Shown one piece after another: positions 17,854 through 26,088 of a stretch of 64,000 nucleotides of DNA. A program made the translations under genes and the position numbers. Source of the stretch: JAAURB01 sp049647265 (lineage in GTDB: Bacteria; Cyanobacteriota; Cyanobacteriia; Cyanobacteriales; Microcoleaceae). The DNA lies in contig JBARXJ010000015.1 in assembly GCA_049647265.1 (NCBI GenBank), positions 62,001-126,000 of the forward strand. The letters are read 5' to 3'. The notes under the pieces are model-generated. The model had not been told where the DNA came from, did not search any database, and worked only from the letters and a program-made list of their open reading frames with translations. Position 1 is the stretch's first letter, and every line of letters starts with the position of its first letter.

Positions 17854-19188
17854 TTAATTCATGGGCAGTTCAATACTAAATGTTGTACCGCCTGCTGAAT
17901 TAGAAAGACAATTGAGTTTTCCTTTATGTTTTTCTACAATAATTTGATAACTCATATACATCCCTAATCCTGTTCCTTTTCCGACTTGCTTAGTGGTAAA
18001 GAAAGGATCGAATATTTTTTTCTGAATTTCTGGTTCAATGCCTTTTCCATTATCAGAAATCTGAATAACTACCCAAGGTTTATCCTCACTGAGTACTGTT
18101 GTTTGGATTGTAATTGCCGGTAATTTTGATGAGTCTAACTGCTCTATTGTCCTGTTTTCTTCTAAAGCATCAATTCCATTATTAATAATATTCATAAAAA
18201 CTTGATTCAGTTCTGCGGGATAACAGCTCAACTGATTAATTTTTCCATATTCTTTAATCACTTGAATCTCGGATAAATCCTCTTGAGATTGTAAGCGGTG
18301 ATGGAGAAGACTTAAAGTATTATCTAAACATTCATGAATATCTACATCTTTATTTGCTGCTTCATCCAGACGTGAAAAACTGCGTAAAGAAGTTACAATT
18401 TCCTTGATTCTTTTTGCTCCACTCTGCATAGAATCCATTAATTGTAAAAAGTCTGATTGTAGAAAATCTAAGTCAATTTCATCAATCATCGCTTTAATTT
18501 CATCTGGTGGATTGGGAATAAGTTCCTGATAGAGTTGCAGAAGTTCTAATAATTCTTGAGCATATTCCTGAGCCGGAAAAAGATTACCATAAATAAAATT
18601 AACGGGATTATTCACTTCATGAGCAATTCCAGCGACTAATTGACCCAAAGATGACATTTTTTCACTTTGAATCATTTGTAATTGAGTCATTTGAAACTGC
18701 TCTAAGAGTTCTTGAAGCTGTTGAGATTTTTCCCGTTGTTTTGCCTCTGATTCTACTAACTTCGCATTTTGTTTCTTCAATTGCTGTTGCAACTGATTAA
18801 TCGATAAATGATTTTTAACTCGTGCTAAGACTTCTTCGACTTGAAACGGTTTATTAATATAGTCTACAGCACCCAATTGAAAAGCTTGTACTTTATTCAA
18901 TTCATCGTTTAATGCACTAATAAAAATTACCGGAATATCACAACTTTTGGGATTATCTTTTAAAGCTTTGCAGACTTGATAACCATCCATCTCCGGCATA
19001 TTAATATCGAGTAGAATTAAGTCTAATGGCACATTATCCGCTAACATCAATGCCATTTTTCCAGTACGAGCTTTACGAACCTCATAGCCTTTGTTTTGCA
19101 GAATAATATTCAATAACTGTAAATTTTCTAACAAGTCATCGACAATCAAAATATTACTTTTATTTTCAGTTTCTTGATCACTATTCAT
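17854..19188 (-). CDS. Response regulator / histidine kinase (REC-HisKA-HATPase)
   Basis: 444 residues: an N-terminal receiver domain (about 12-128) with acceptor Asp61 (LILLDINMPEMDG) and Lys113, a coiled coil (about 130-175), a HisKA-like segment with the phosphorylatable His190 in GIAHEVNNPVNF, and a HATPase domain with the N box (MNIINNGIDAL), DNGKGI and FTTKQVGKGTGLGMYMS. It has no membrane helix. It overlaps the end of the upstream hybrid kinase gene by eight bases, so the two are translationally coupled and probably form one phosphorelay: the membrane kinase would pass its signal to this cytoplasmic regulator-kinase. No DNA-binding output domain is present. Confidence 0.92.
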   Translation of the reverse strand: MNSDQETENKSNILIVDDLLENLQLLNIILQNKGYEVRKARTGKMALMLADNVPLDLILLDINMPEMDGYQVCKALKDNPKSCDIPVIFISALNDELNKVQAFQLGAVDYINKPFQVEEVLARVKNHLSINQLQQQLKKQNAKLVESEAKQREKSQQLQELLEQFQMTQLQMIQSEKMSSLGQLVAGIAHEVNNPVNFIYGNLFPAQEYAQELLELLQLYQELIPNPPDEIKAMIDEIDLDFLQSDFLQLMDSMQSGAKRIKEIVTSLRSFSRLDEAANKDVDIHECLDNTLSLLHHRLQSQEDLSEIQVIKEYGKINQLSCYPAELNQVFMNIINNGIDALEENRTIEQLDSSKLPAITIQTTVLSEDKPWVVIQISDNGKGIEPEIQKKIFDPFFTTKQVGKGTGLGMYMSYQIIVEKHKGKLNCLSNSAGGTTFSIELPMN

Positions 19189-21922
19189 AGCTAGATTCTA
19201 TTAAATAAATAACTTTATCAAAATAAAATTCATCAACTAACTGTTTTAGCAAATCCATTAAATCTTGATGTTCTGGAGGAATTTGTTCAATCAATTGCAG
19301 AATTAAATTTTCATTGGCTTCTATTGCGGCTTGCTTTAACTTTTCTCTCCATTCTATCGGCATTACTGTTAGATTGACTCTAGCTGAGTGTAGACTTGAG
19401 TTTGCAGGGATTTTGAGGGGGCGAGTGGAGCAAGTAGAAGTGTCTGCATAACGATAACGAACCCCTAAGTGTTGGCTAATTTTTTTCAATAATACAGCTT
19501 CACGGAATGGCTTGCGGAGAAAGTCATTACAGCCCGCCGATAACACCACAGAACGTTCTTCTTCAAATGCACTGGCTGTTAAGGCAAGAATGACCGTCGC
19601 CTGACCTTTTACCGTGGCTTTAATGTGTCTTGTCGCGGCGTAACCATCTAAAACAGGCATCCGCATATCCATTAAGATTAAGTGAGGTTTCCAATTCTCC
19701 CAAATTATAATCGCTTCTTGGCCATTTTCAGCAGCTTTGACTTCAAATCCTATCTGTGTCAGCAATTTAATCAAGAGTTGGCAGTTTTCCCAACGGTCAT
19801 CAACGGCTAAAATACGATAGGTGGGTTGATTGGGTTCTAAACCTATGACTGGGCGAATGGGTTGTTCGACTTCAATATCTGTTTCTTGAGCTAAACGACA
19901 GTCAATTGTAAAAGAAAAAACCGAACCTTGACCCGCCTGACTTTTAACCTGAATCTTTCCGCCCATCAGTTGAATAAACTGACGGCTAATGGTTAAACCG
20001 AGACCGGTTCCTTCCTGAGATTTGCGGCCGGTTTCTGTTTGTACAAAAGCATCAAATAAAGTATCTATTTCTTCTGGGGAAATTCCGTCGCCGGTATCTT
20101 CAACTTCAAATTGCAAGGTTTGAGAAGATATGGATTTCACCCTCAAGATAACTTTACCTTGTTTGGTAAACTTAATGGCATTACTCATTAAATTAATCAG
20201 AACTTGGCGTAACTTACTTTCGTCTGTTTCAATATATTGCGGTACATCTGCTGCGGTCTCAAAGATTAAATTTAAACCTTTTACTTCAGCTTTGAGGGCT
20301 AACATCTCTTCGAGGGTATTGAGTAAACGATACAAATCAAACGGATTTTCGTTCAGTGTAATTCTTCCAGCTTCAATTTTAGATAAATCCAATACATCCC
20401 CAATTAAAGAGAGTAAATGTTCACCGCTACGATTAATAATTCCTAAGTTTTCCTGTTGTTCATTTTTCAGAGAAGTATCTCGCTGCAATAATTGGGTAAA
20501 TCCTAAAATAGCATTAAGCGGCGTTCGTAATTCATGACTCATATTTGCCAGGAATTGACTTTTAGCAAGGTTTGCTTTATCAGCGGTTTCTTTGGCTTGT
20601 TTTAATTCAGCGGTACGTTCTTCAACTCGTTTTTCTAAAATAGTAAAAGACCCTCGTAATTGCTGTGCCATTTGGTTAAAAGAGTTGGCTAATATTCCGA
20701 GTTCATTCACTCTGGGGGCAATTACTTTTTGATTGAGATTACCATTAGAAATCGCTTCAGAGGCTTTACTAATTCTAAGAATAGGTTGACTTATCCAATT
20801 TGCGGTATGAATTCCGATTGCAGTCGCCACAATTAATGCAGCCAGACATAATAAAATTGTAGTGCGAGTGTTTGCGTTAATTTGCGCCATAAACTTTGAT
20901 TCCGGCACAGCTACTACAATCAACCAATCTAATCCTAAATTATCTTTCCAAGGCGTAACTTGTACGGTTTGGGATTCACCATTAAGAGTAAATCGGATGA
21001 TTTTGCTACGATTAATCAATTGCAGGTGACCAAAGTTTTGTTCTAGCTGTTTTGTTGCTGCTTGAATTAAAGGGTCGCGACTCTCAACGGCTGCTAGTCT
21101 TTTTGCTTTTCCTTCTACAATTTTATAAGGTTTTTCTGTAGCCGAACTTGCCACTAAGAAACCATTTTTTTCGAGGATAAATGTTCGAGCCGAAGAGCCA
21201 AGATCTAACTTACCTAAGAAATCACTAATTTGTGAAACTCGTAAATTTGTCACTAATACCGCTTCGAGTTCATCGGCTGAATTATACAGCGGATAACTGG
21301 CAGAAATCGATAAAATATTGGGGAAATTATCCCATTGATAAATATTAGTCCAAATAGATGAACCTCGTTTAACGGCTTCGGTATAAGCGGCTTCTGTTAA
21401 CGGTTCATAATCATCAAAAGAGCTGGCTAACTCCGTTCTATTTCCTTGCCTATCGGTTTTATAGGCGTTAGCTTTCCATTCAGTTTGTGGGGAGAGTTCG
21501 TCAATTGTTACATTCTCTAAATCTAGGAAATATCCAGCTCCGGCATATTCTCCCGTGGGTAACATATAATAGATATAACCGACATCAAACTGCTGCATTT
21601 GTCTCCAGAAATAATGCCCAGTTTTTTCAAAATCCTGTAAATCAAGTAAGCCTAACTCTACCGCATCTGCATTAATTTTATTAATCGTATGGGGAATTTC
21701 TAAGTATTTATTTAAATGCTGATCGATGCGATTACTAACTTCATTTTGTAACTGAATTTCTAAGTCATTAACCGCTTCCTGTCCATTCCGCAGAGAAAGA
21801 TATCCAGTCAGTCCAACAGCAGCAAAGATTTGTACTACAAACGGTACAATTAATACCAGGCGTAGGGGTACTTTTAGCCGCAGAAAACTGAATGAAGAAG
21901 AACCATTCATTACCTGAGTCAT
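19181..21922 (-). CDS. Membrane hybrid sensor histidine kinase (Cache-HAMP-HisKA-HATPase-REC)
   Basis: 913 residues. One membrane helix at about 20-42 and another at about 350-372 enclose a Cache-type sensor domain outside the membrane (FVVQIFAAVGLTGYLSLRNG at the start; GLDWLIVVAVPES near the end). HAMP (about 372-425) and a coiled coil follow, then HisKA with His463 (ANMSHELRTPLNAI), HATPase (VLINLMSNAIKF, DTGDGI, GTGLGLTIS) and a receiver with Asp752 (LILMDMRMPVLDG). The last 90 residues are helical and unassigned. It senses an unknown small molecule and probably works with the overlapping downstream gene. The N-terminal half resembles that of the 1.1-kDa-scale kinase at 26089-29565, pointing to local duplication. 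Confidence 0.92.
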   Translation of the reverse strand: MTQVMNGSSSFSFLRLKVPLRLVLIVPFVVQIFAAVGLTGYLSLRNGQEAVNDLEIQLQNEVSNRIDQHLNKYLEIPHTINKINADAVELGLLDLQDFEKTGHYFWRQMQQFDVGYIYYMLPTGEYAGAGYFLDLENVTIDELSPQTEWKANAYKTDRQGNRTELASSFDDYEPLTEAAYTEAVKRGSSIWTNIYQWDNFPNILSISASYPLYNSADELEAVLVTNLRVSQISDFLGKLDLGSSARTFILEKNGFLVASSATEKPYKIVEGKAKRLAAVESRDPLIQAATKQLEQNFGHLQLINRSKIIRFTLNGESQTVQVTPWKDNLGLDWLIVVAVPESKFMAQINANTRTTILLCLAALIVATAIGIHTANWISQPILRISKASEAISNGNLNQKVIAPRVNELGILANSFNQMAQQLRGSFTILEKRVEERTAELKQAKETADKANLAKSQFLANMSHELRTPLNAILGFTQLLQRDTSLKNEQQENLGIINRSGEHLLSLIGDVLDLSKIEAGRITLNENPFDLYRLLNTLEEMLALKAEVKGLNLIFETAADVPQYIETDESKLRQVLINLMSNAIKFTKQGKVILRVKSISSQTLQFEVEDTGDGISPEEIDTLFDAFVQTETGRKSQEGTGLGLTISRQFIQLMGGKIQVKSQAGQGSVFSFTIDCRLAQETDIEVEQPIRPVIGLEPNQPTYRILAVDDRWENCQLLIKLLTQIGFEVKAAENGQEAIIIWENWKPHLILMDMRMPVLDGYAATRHIKATVKGQATVILALTASAFEEERSVVLSAGCNDFLRKPFREAVLLKKISQHLGVRYRYADTSTCSTRPLKIPANSSLHSARVNLTVMPIEWREKLKQAAIEANENLILQLIEQIPPEHQDLMDLLKQLVDEFYFDKVIYLIESSYE

Positions 21923-21999
21923 AAGTTATCGAAAACTAACGAACTGACTTTATCATTCCCCAACAGAGAAGAAAGTATAACAACAAACTAACGAGTGGA

Positions 22000-22698
22000 T
22001 TATGTTTGATATACCCGCCGGACTCGATCTAGTTCTAATTCCCAGAGATAGTCTATACACCAATTTGCTAAACGTTGCAACATATGAAAGGGATAAGTAT
22101 GTGCTACTCCCACCACGGGAATTCCGGCATTTTTGGCTGCTTCTATCCCCGCGAAAGTATCCTCAATCACGAGACATTCTGCTGGCTTTAAATCTAAATC
22201 CGGATAGATTTGATTCAACTGATCAATGGCAAGTAAATAGCCGTCTGGTTCGGGTTTACTGCTGGTAATATCATCTCCTGCGACAATCACTGGAAAATGT
22301 TTATCGAGTCCTGTTTTTTCTAATACAAATTCAACCTCAGATCGCACTGCACCACTGACAAGCGCCATTTTTAATTCTGCCACAATCACTTTATCAATGA
22401 TATCTTTCACGCCGCGATAAATCGGGAGTTGTTCTAAAGCCTCAATTTGTTGACGGTAGGCTTCTGCTTTACGAGTCATTAATTGATTCAGATAGGCTTC
22501 GGGAACCACCCGACCTTGACGGACTAGCAGGTTTGTGATGCAAGCGCGATCGCTACGACCTAAACAATATTCTCGAAATTCCTGGGATTTGACTAAAACA
22601 TTTTCTTCTAATAATAATTCTTCTATAATTTGCTCATGAATCGGTTCATCGTTAATAATGACACCATTAAAATCAAACAAAACTGCTTTAAGAACCAT
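22000..22698 (-). CDS. HAD-superfamily hydrolase, beta-phosphoglucomutase/phosphatase-like
   Basis: 232 residues with the HAD core and a helical cap. Motif I reads FDFNGVIINDEPIH: nucleophile Asp9 is present but the second Asp, which acts as acid/base in phosphatases and phosphomutases, is Asn11. Motif II is ALVSG, motif III Lys in TSSKPEPDGY, motif IV VIEDTFAGIEAAKNAGIPVVGV. The substrate is not predictable. I recall the same FDFNGVI form in other cyanobacterial proteins, so it may be a conserved variant and not an error. It follows the hybrid kinase gene's start by about 80 bases upstream on the same strand. Confidence 0.85.
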   Translation of the reverse strand: MVLKAVLFDFNGVIINDEPIHEQIIEELLLEENVLVKSQEFREYCLGRSDRACITNLLVRQGRVVPEAYLNQLMTRKAEAYRQQIEALEQLPIYRGVKDIIDKVIVAELKMALVSGAVRSEVEFVLEKTGLDKHFPVIVAGDDITSSKPEPDGYLLAIDQLNQIYPDLDLKPAECLVIEDTFAGIEAAKNAGIPVVGVAHTYPFHMLQRLANWCIDYLWELELDRVRRVYQT

Positions 22699-22789
22699 AA
22701 AAATAGATCTTTAAATATTATTTCTCACTGGTTAATTATAAAGCGATATCGGTTGTGAAGTAGAGGGAGATAGGGAGACAAATTTCTGA

Positions 22790-22850
22790 TATGAGTGACA
22801 AGCTTTACCCTACACCCGCTACCCCCTACCCTTTACCCTTTACCCGTTCA
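22790..22850. repeat. CCCTTTA/CCCCTAC-type short tandem repeat
   Basis: The spacer next to the methyltransferase stop codon reads TACCCTACACCC, GCTACCCCCTACCC then TTTACCCTTTACCC. It is another short tandem repeat of the cyanobacterial spacer type, and it continues into the last codons of the gene as GCCATCTGCCATCTGTCATT. Confidence 0.6.
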
Positions 22851-23705
22851 TGCCATCTGCCATCTGTCATTTGTCGTCCATTGACTGTTATTATCTTCAT
22901 AACTTTGCAATGGTTTCACACCCCGACTAATTTGATGAACTCCCCACCAGTCCTCTGTTCGGACTGATCCAAAGCCGGCTGCACCTAACATTGCGTCTAA
23001 ATTCTCGGCAGCATAAGCTTGAATGTAAGGTTCTTCAAAAATTTGGGTTAACCATTCTGTCTGACGCAGGGTTTTTTGATTACCATCGAGGATAATCAGT
23101 TCTCCTCCCGGTGGCAATAGTCGAAAAGCTTCCTGTAAGATGATTTGCGTCACGCTGGGCGGGGTTTCATGGAACAATAAAGAGGCCGTTACCAAATCAA
23201 AAGAAGCCTGCTTAAAGCCTGTATTTTCAGCGTTTCCATGGATAAACTGAATCTCTAGTCCTGGGGTTTTGGCTTTGGCTTCTGCTGCGGCTAACATATA
23301 GGGGGATAAGTCTAACCCGATAACCTCTGCTGCGGGGAAAGCTTGTTTGAGGAGTAATGTGGTTGATCCTGTGCCACAACCTAAGTCTAAAATGCGGCGA
23401 GGATGGCTGTTGATGCTGTCAATAACGCCTTGTCTAACCCAAGTCTCATTGGGGGGTAAAACGTATTGTGTGACGGGATCATAGGATAGGGCTGCGCCAA
23501 TTGTGAGATAACCCCCTTCAATACCATGAAAATTCTGAGATTGATAATATTTGGGATAAACTAAATTAGGGTTTTTGAGGCGATCGCAAGTCTTTTCCCA
23601 ATCAATACTACGATAAAATCGATCCATTGCGTCTCGGTCAATCAGAAAATGTTGAAAGATAGGCGCGAGGAAGCGCTCAAAAATTGTGTCTTTACCAACA
23701 GCCAT
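22848..23705 (-). CDS. Class I SAM-dependent methyltransferase
   Basis: 285 residues. The Rossmann fold starts near residue 97 with motif I RILDLGCGTGSTTLLL, then VIGLDLSPYML, FIHGNAENTGF and the post-motif segment FDLVTASLLFHETPP; a helical N-terminal region (1-90, with the ERFLAPIFQHFLIDRDAMDRFYR opening) precedes it. It resembles the cyanobacterial methyltransferases of the UbiE/COQ5 and type-11 group, but the substrate is unknown. The C-terminal 15 residues lie in repetitive DNA and are probably a variable tail. It is divergent from the DUF2780 gene with about 180 bases between. Confidence 0.82.
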   Translation of the reverse strand: MAVGKDTIFERFLAPIFQHFLIDRDAMDRFYRSIDWEKTCDRLKNPNLVYPKYYQSQNFHGIEGGYLTIGAALSYDPVTQYVLPPNETWVRQGVIDSINSHPRRILDLGCGTGSTTLLLKQAFPAAEVIGLDLSPYMLAAAEAKAKTPGLEIQFIHGNAENTGFKQASFDLVTASLLFHETPPSVTQIILQEAFRLLPPGGELIILDGNQKTLRQTEWLTQIFEEPYIQAYAAENLDAMLGAAGFGSVRTEDWWGVHQISRGVKPLQSYEDNNSQWTTNDRWQMA

Positions 23706-23924
23706 TGGAGTTACAACGTTACAACACTAAACAGTTTGACATTTTTTTACTGTAAAGACATCACTGAAGATTTAGCAACTCTAAAGAATTTATTAAATGA
23801 ATAGTTGGGGAGATCGAGCGACAAAGTATGAGTATTGCAGTCAATGATCGTGACAAATCTATTCCCCTGAATCGGATTAAGCGTGATAAAAGTTGTACGT
23901 GTCAACTCTCATTTTAGTCAAACG

Positions 23925-24308
23925 ATGTTAGAACTTGTTAATCAAATTACCAGCCAACTTGGCGTTGAAGAAACTCAAGCTAAAGGCGGCGCGGGTTTAT
24001 TATTTCAACTGGCTCAGGATCAGCTTAAAGGAGACCAATTTTCTCAAGTCGCTCAATTTGTTCCGGGAATTGGTGATATGATCTCTGCTGCACCGAAAGC
24101 GGGAGGCATGGCAGGTGCCCTGGGGGGTTTAGCTTCGGCTATGGGTGCGCCGGGAGGAATTGGTAATATTGCAGCCTTAGCGGGTGGCTTTTCTAAATTA
24201 GGTTTAAATCCAGCAATGGTGAATCAATTTGTCCCGATTATTTTATCTTATGTCAAAGGTAAAGGCGGCGACAATGCCACTCAGTTATTAGCGCAAGTGT
24301 TTAAATAG
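23925..24308 (+). CDS. DUF2780-family protein
   Basis: 127 residues from ATG at 23925; an in-frame GTG at 23883 would add 14 residues but gives no better ribosome binding site. The sequence has the family's two-part pattern: GLLFQLAQDQLKGDQFSQVAQFVPG, a Gly/Ala-rich middle (AAPKAGGMAGALGGLASAMG), then FSKLGLNPAMVNQFVPIIL and a helical end. It has no signal peptide. DUF2780 proteins are widespread, small and of unknown function; members with signal peptides occur in proteobacteria. Nothing around it suggests a role. Confidence 0.78.
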   Translation: MLELVNQITSQLGVEETQAKGGAGLLFQLAQDQLKGDQFSQVAQFVPGIGDMISAAPKAGGMAGALGGLASAMGAPGGIGNIAALAGGFSKLGLNPAMVNQFVPIILSYVKGKGGDNATQLLAQVFK

Positions 24309-24397
24309 AAACTCTGCTAATCTATCAATAACTCAGGGTGCAAGTTGTACGAATAGTGATTATTGGTGCAGCTTGCTAAGCTGATATCATCTAGATT

Positions 24398-25696
24398 TTA
24401 AATCGAGACAGGCAGGGCACGAGATTGCTGGATATATTGCTGAAATTCTAACCAAGGCAATGGCTTGCTAATAAAATATCCTTGCGCCGCATTACAGTTA
24501 TTTTCTTGTAAAAAGCTTAACTCTGCTTCGGTTTCTATGCCTTCTGCAATCACAAATAAGTCGAGTTGATGTGCCATCGAAATCATGGCTTTTACAATCG
24601 CTTGCTGCTTGATGTCTTGATTGATATCTTGAATAAAAGATCGGTCAATCTTAAGGATATCAAAGGCAAAATGTTTGAGATAACTTAAGGAAGAATATCC
24701 TGTACCAAAATCATCAACGGATACTGTAATCCCCAGTTCTTTTAACCCTTGTAAATTTTGAATGCCTAAAGCAACATCATTAACGAGTGTACTTTCAGTC
24801 AGTTCTATTTCAATAAACTGAGGCCTTAAATTGATGTTATTTAAGAGCTTAAGTAGCCGTTGATTGAGATTATCTGTTTTGAATTGTTCTCCCGAGAGAT
24901 TAACAGCAACTTTAAGGGAGGTAAATCCCATTTGATGCAGAGAGTCAATCTGTTGACAAGCAGTGGTAAAAACCCATTCATCGATCTCAATAATTAACCC
25001 TGTTTCTTCTGCAATGGGAATAAATGTATTGGGTGAAATCAGTCCTTTTTCCGGATGAAACCAGCGTAACAATGCCTCTGCACCAATGACTTGTCCTGTT
25101 TCTAGATCGACTTGAGGCTGATAATAAAGCTGTAATTCGTCTCGTTTGATAGCTTGTTGTAAATCCAGGGCTAAACCACTTGTTTTATTTTGAGATTGAA
25201 TTGCTATATTTTCAATAGTGGTTGGCTGTTTATCTAATAATTTTTCTAATTTATTCTGTAGTTTTTCCAGTTGATTGTGATGAGATTGTCTCATCTTTTT
25301 TTCAGCTAGATAGCGGTGAAAGGCAATCTCAATCGTTGTTTGAATATCTTGAGGCTTAAATGGCTTAACCAGATAACCAAATGGTTCTGTTTTTTTAGCC
25401 CGTTCTAAAGTATATTGATCGGCATAGGCAGTCATATAAACCACCGGTATTTTTAGCTGTAGAGAAATTTGTAAAGCGGCTTCGATACCGTCAATCTCTC
25501 CCACTAGCATAATATCCATCAAAATTAAATCAGGATGATGAGTTGTTGCGGCTTGAATGGCTCGTTCTCCTGAGTCTACAATTGCACTAATTGGATAGCC
25601 TAGTTTTTTTAGGCTTTGAGCTATATTTTCTGCAACAATTAGCTCATCTTCAACAATCATAATTGTAGGTTTTTTTGTCACAAGTGCAGTTGTCAT
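24398..25696 (-). CDS. Response regulator with EAL cyclic-di-GMP phosphodiesterase domain
   Basis: 432 residues: a receiver domain (about 10-128, Asp61 in LILMDIMLVGEIDG), a coiled linker with unusual LEKLQNKLEKLLDK repeats, then an EAL domain from about 175 to 425. The catalytic residues are all there: the AEAL motif (VIGAEALLRW), Asn in VAVNLSGEQF, Glu in IEIELTES, the DDFGTG loop and Lys in ILKIDRSF, and EGIETEAEL. There is no GGDEF domain. It should therefore break down cyclic di-GMP under control of phosphorylation, affecting motility, polysaccharide or aggregation. A kinase partner is likely among the neighbouring kinases encoded on the same strand just upstream. Confidence 0.94.
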   Translation of the reverse strand: MTTALVTKKPTIMIVEDELIVAENIAQSLKKLGYPISAIVDSGERAIQAATTHHPDLILMDIMLVGEIDGIEAALQISLQLKIPVVYMTAYADQYTLERAKKTEPFGYLVKPFKPQDIQTTIEIAFHRYLAEKKMRQSHHNQLEKLQNKLEKLLDKQPTTIENIAIQSQNKTSGLALDLQQAIKRDELQLYYQPQVDLETGQVIGAEALLRWFHPEKGLISPNTFIPIAEETGLIIEIDEWVFTTACQQIDSLHQMGFTSLKVAVNLSGEQFKTDNLNQRLLKLLNNINLRPQFIEIELTESTLVNDVALGIQNLQGLKELGITVSVDDFGTGYSSLSYLKHFAFDILKIDRSFIQDINQDIKQQAIVKAMISMAHQLDLFVIAEGIETEAELSFLQENNCNAAQGYFISKPLPWLEFQQYIQQSRALPVSI

Positions 25697-26088
25697 TCAC
25701 TCTAGCCTCTTAAAAATCAGAAATAGTAAATAGCATTTGGTTTTGGCTCAAAAGTAATAATTTAAATAAAAAACAGTGAAGTTATGTATCGAGCCAGCTT
25801 GGGAGTTGATTTTTCAATGGGTTGACGATTCATGAATCATTTGAGATGGGTGAGATTCACCTCGATTAATTTACTATATTTATAGTTTTCCCATCTTTTG
25901 CTGAAATCATTCAAAAAATTGAGTCAACTTAATTTATAGTGTGAAGTAATGACAATGTTAGGGTTCGCCCAATCCGCTTCTCTGTCTCCTCCCAATCAAA
26001 GATAGTATACCCTCAAACTTCTTTGCAGTCACCCAACAGATCACAATGAAAAATTGATTACAAAGAATATAACGAACAGTATCAAATA
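25697..26088. other. Spacer between the EAL gene and the large HisKA_2 kinase gene
   Basis: About 390 AT-rich bases with no coding frame or repeat that I can support. It should hold the promoter of the EAL response regulator. Confidence 0.4.
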
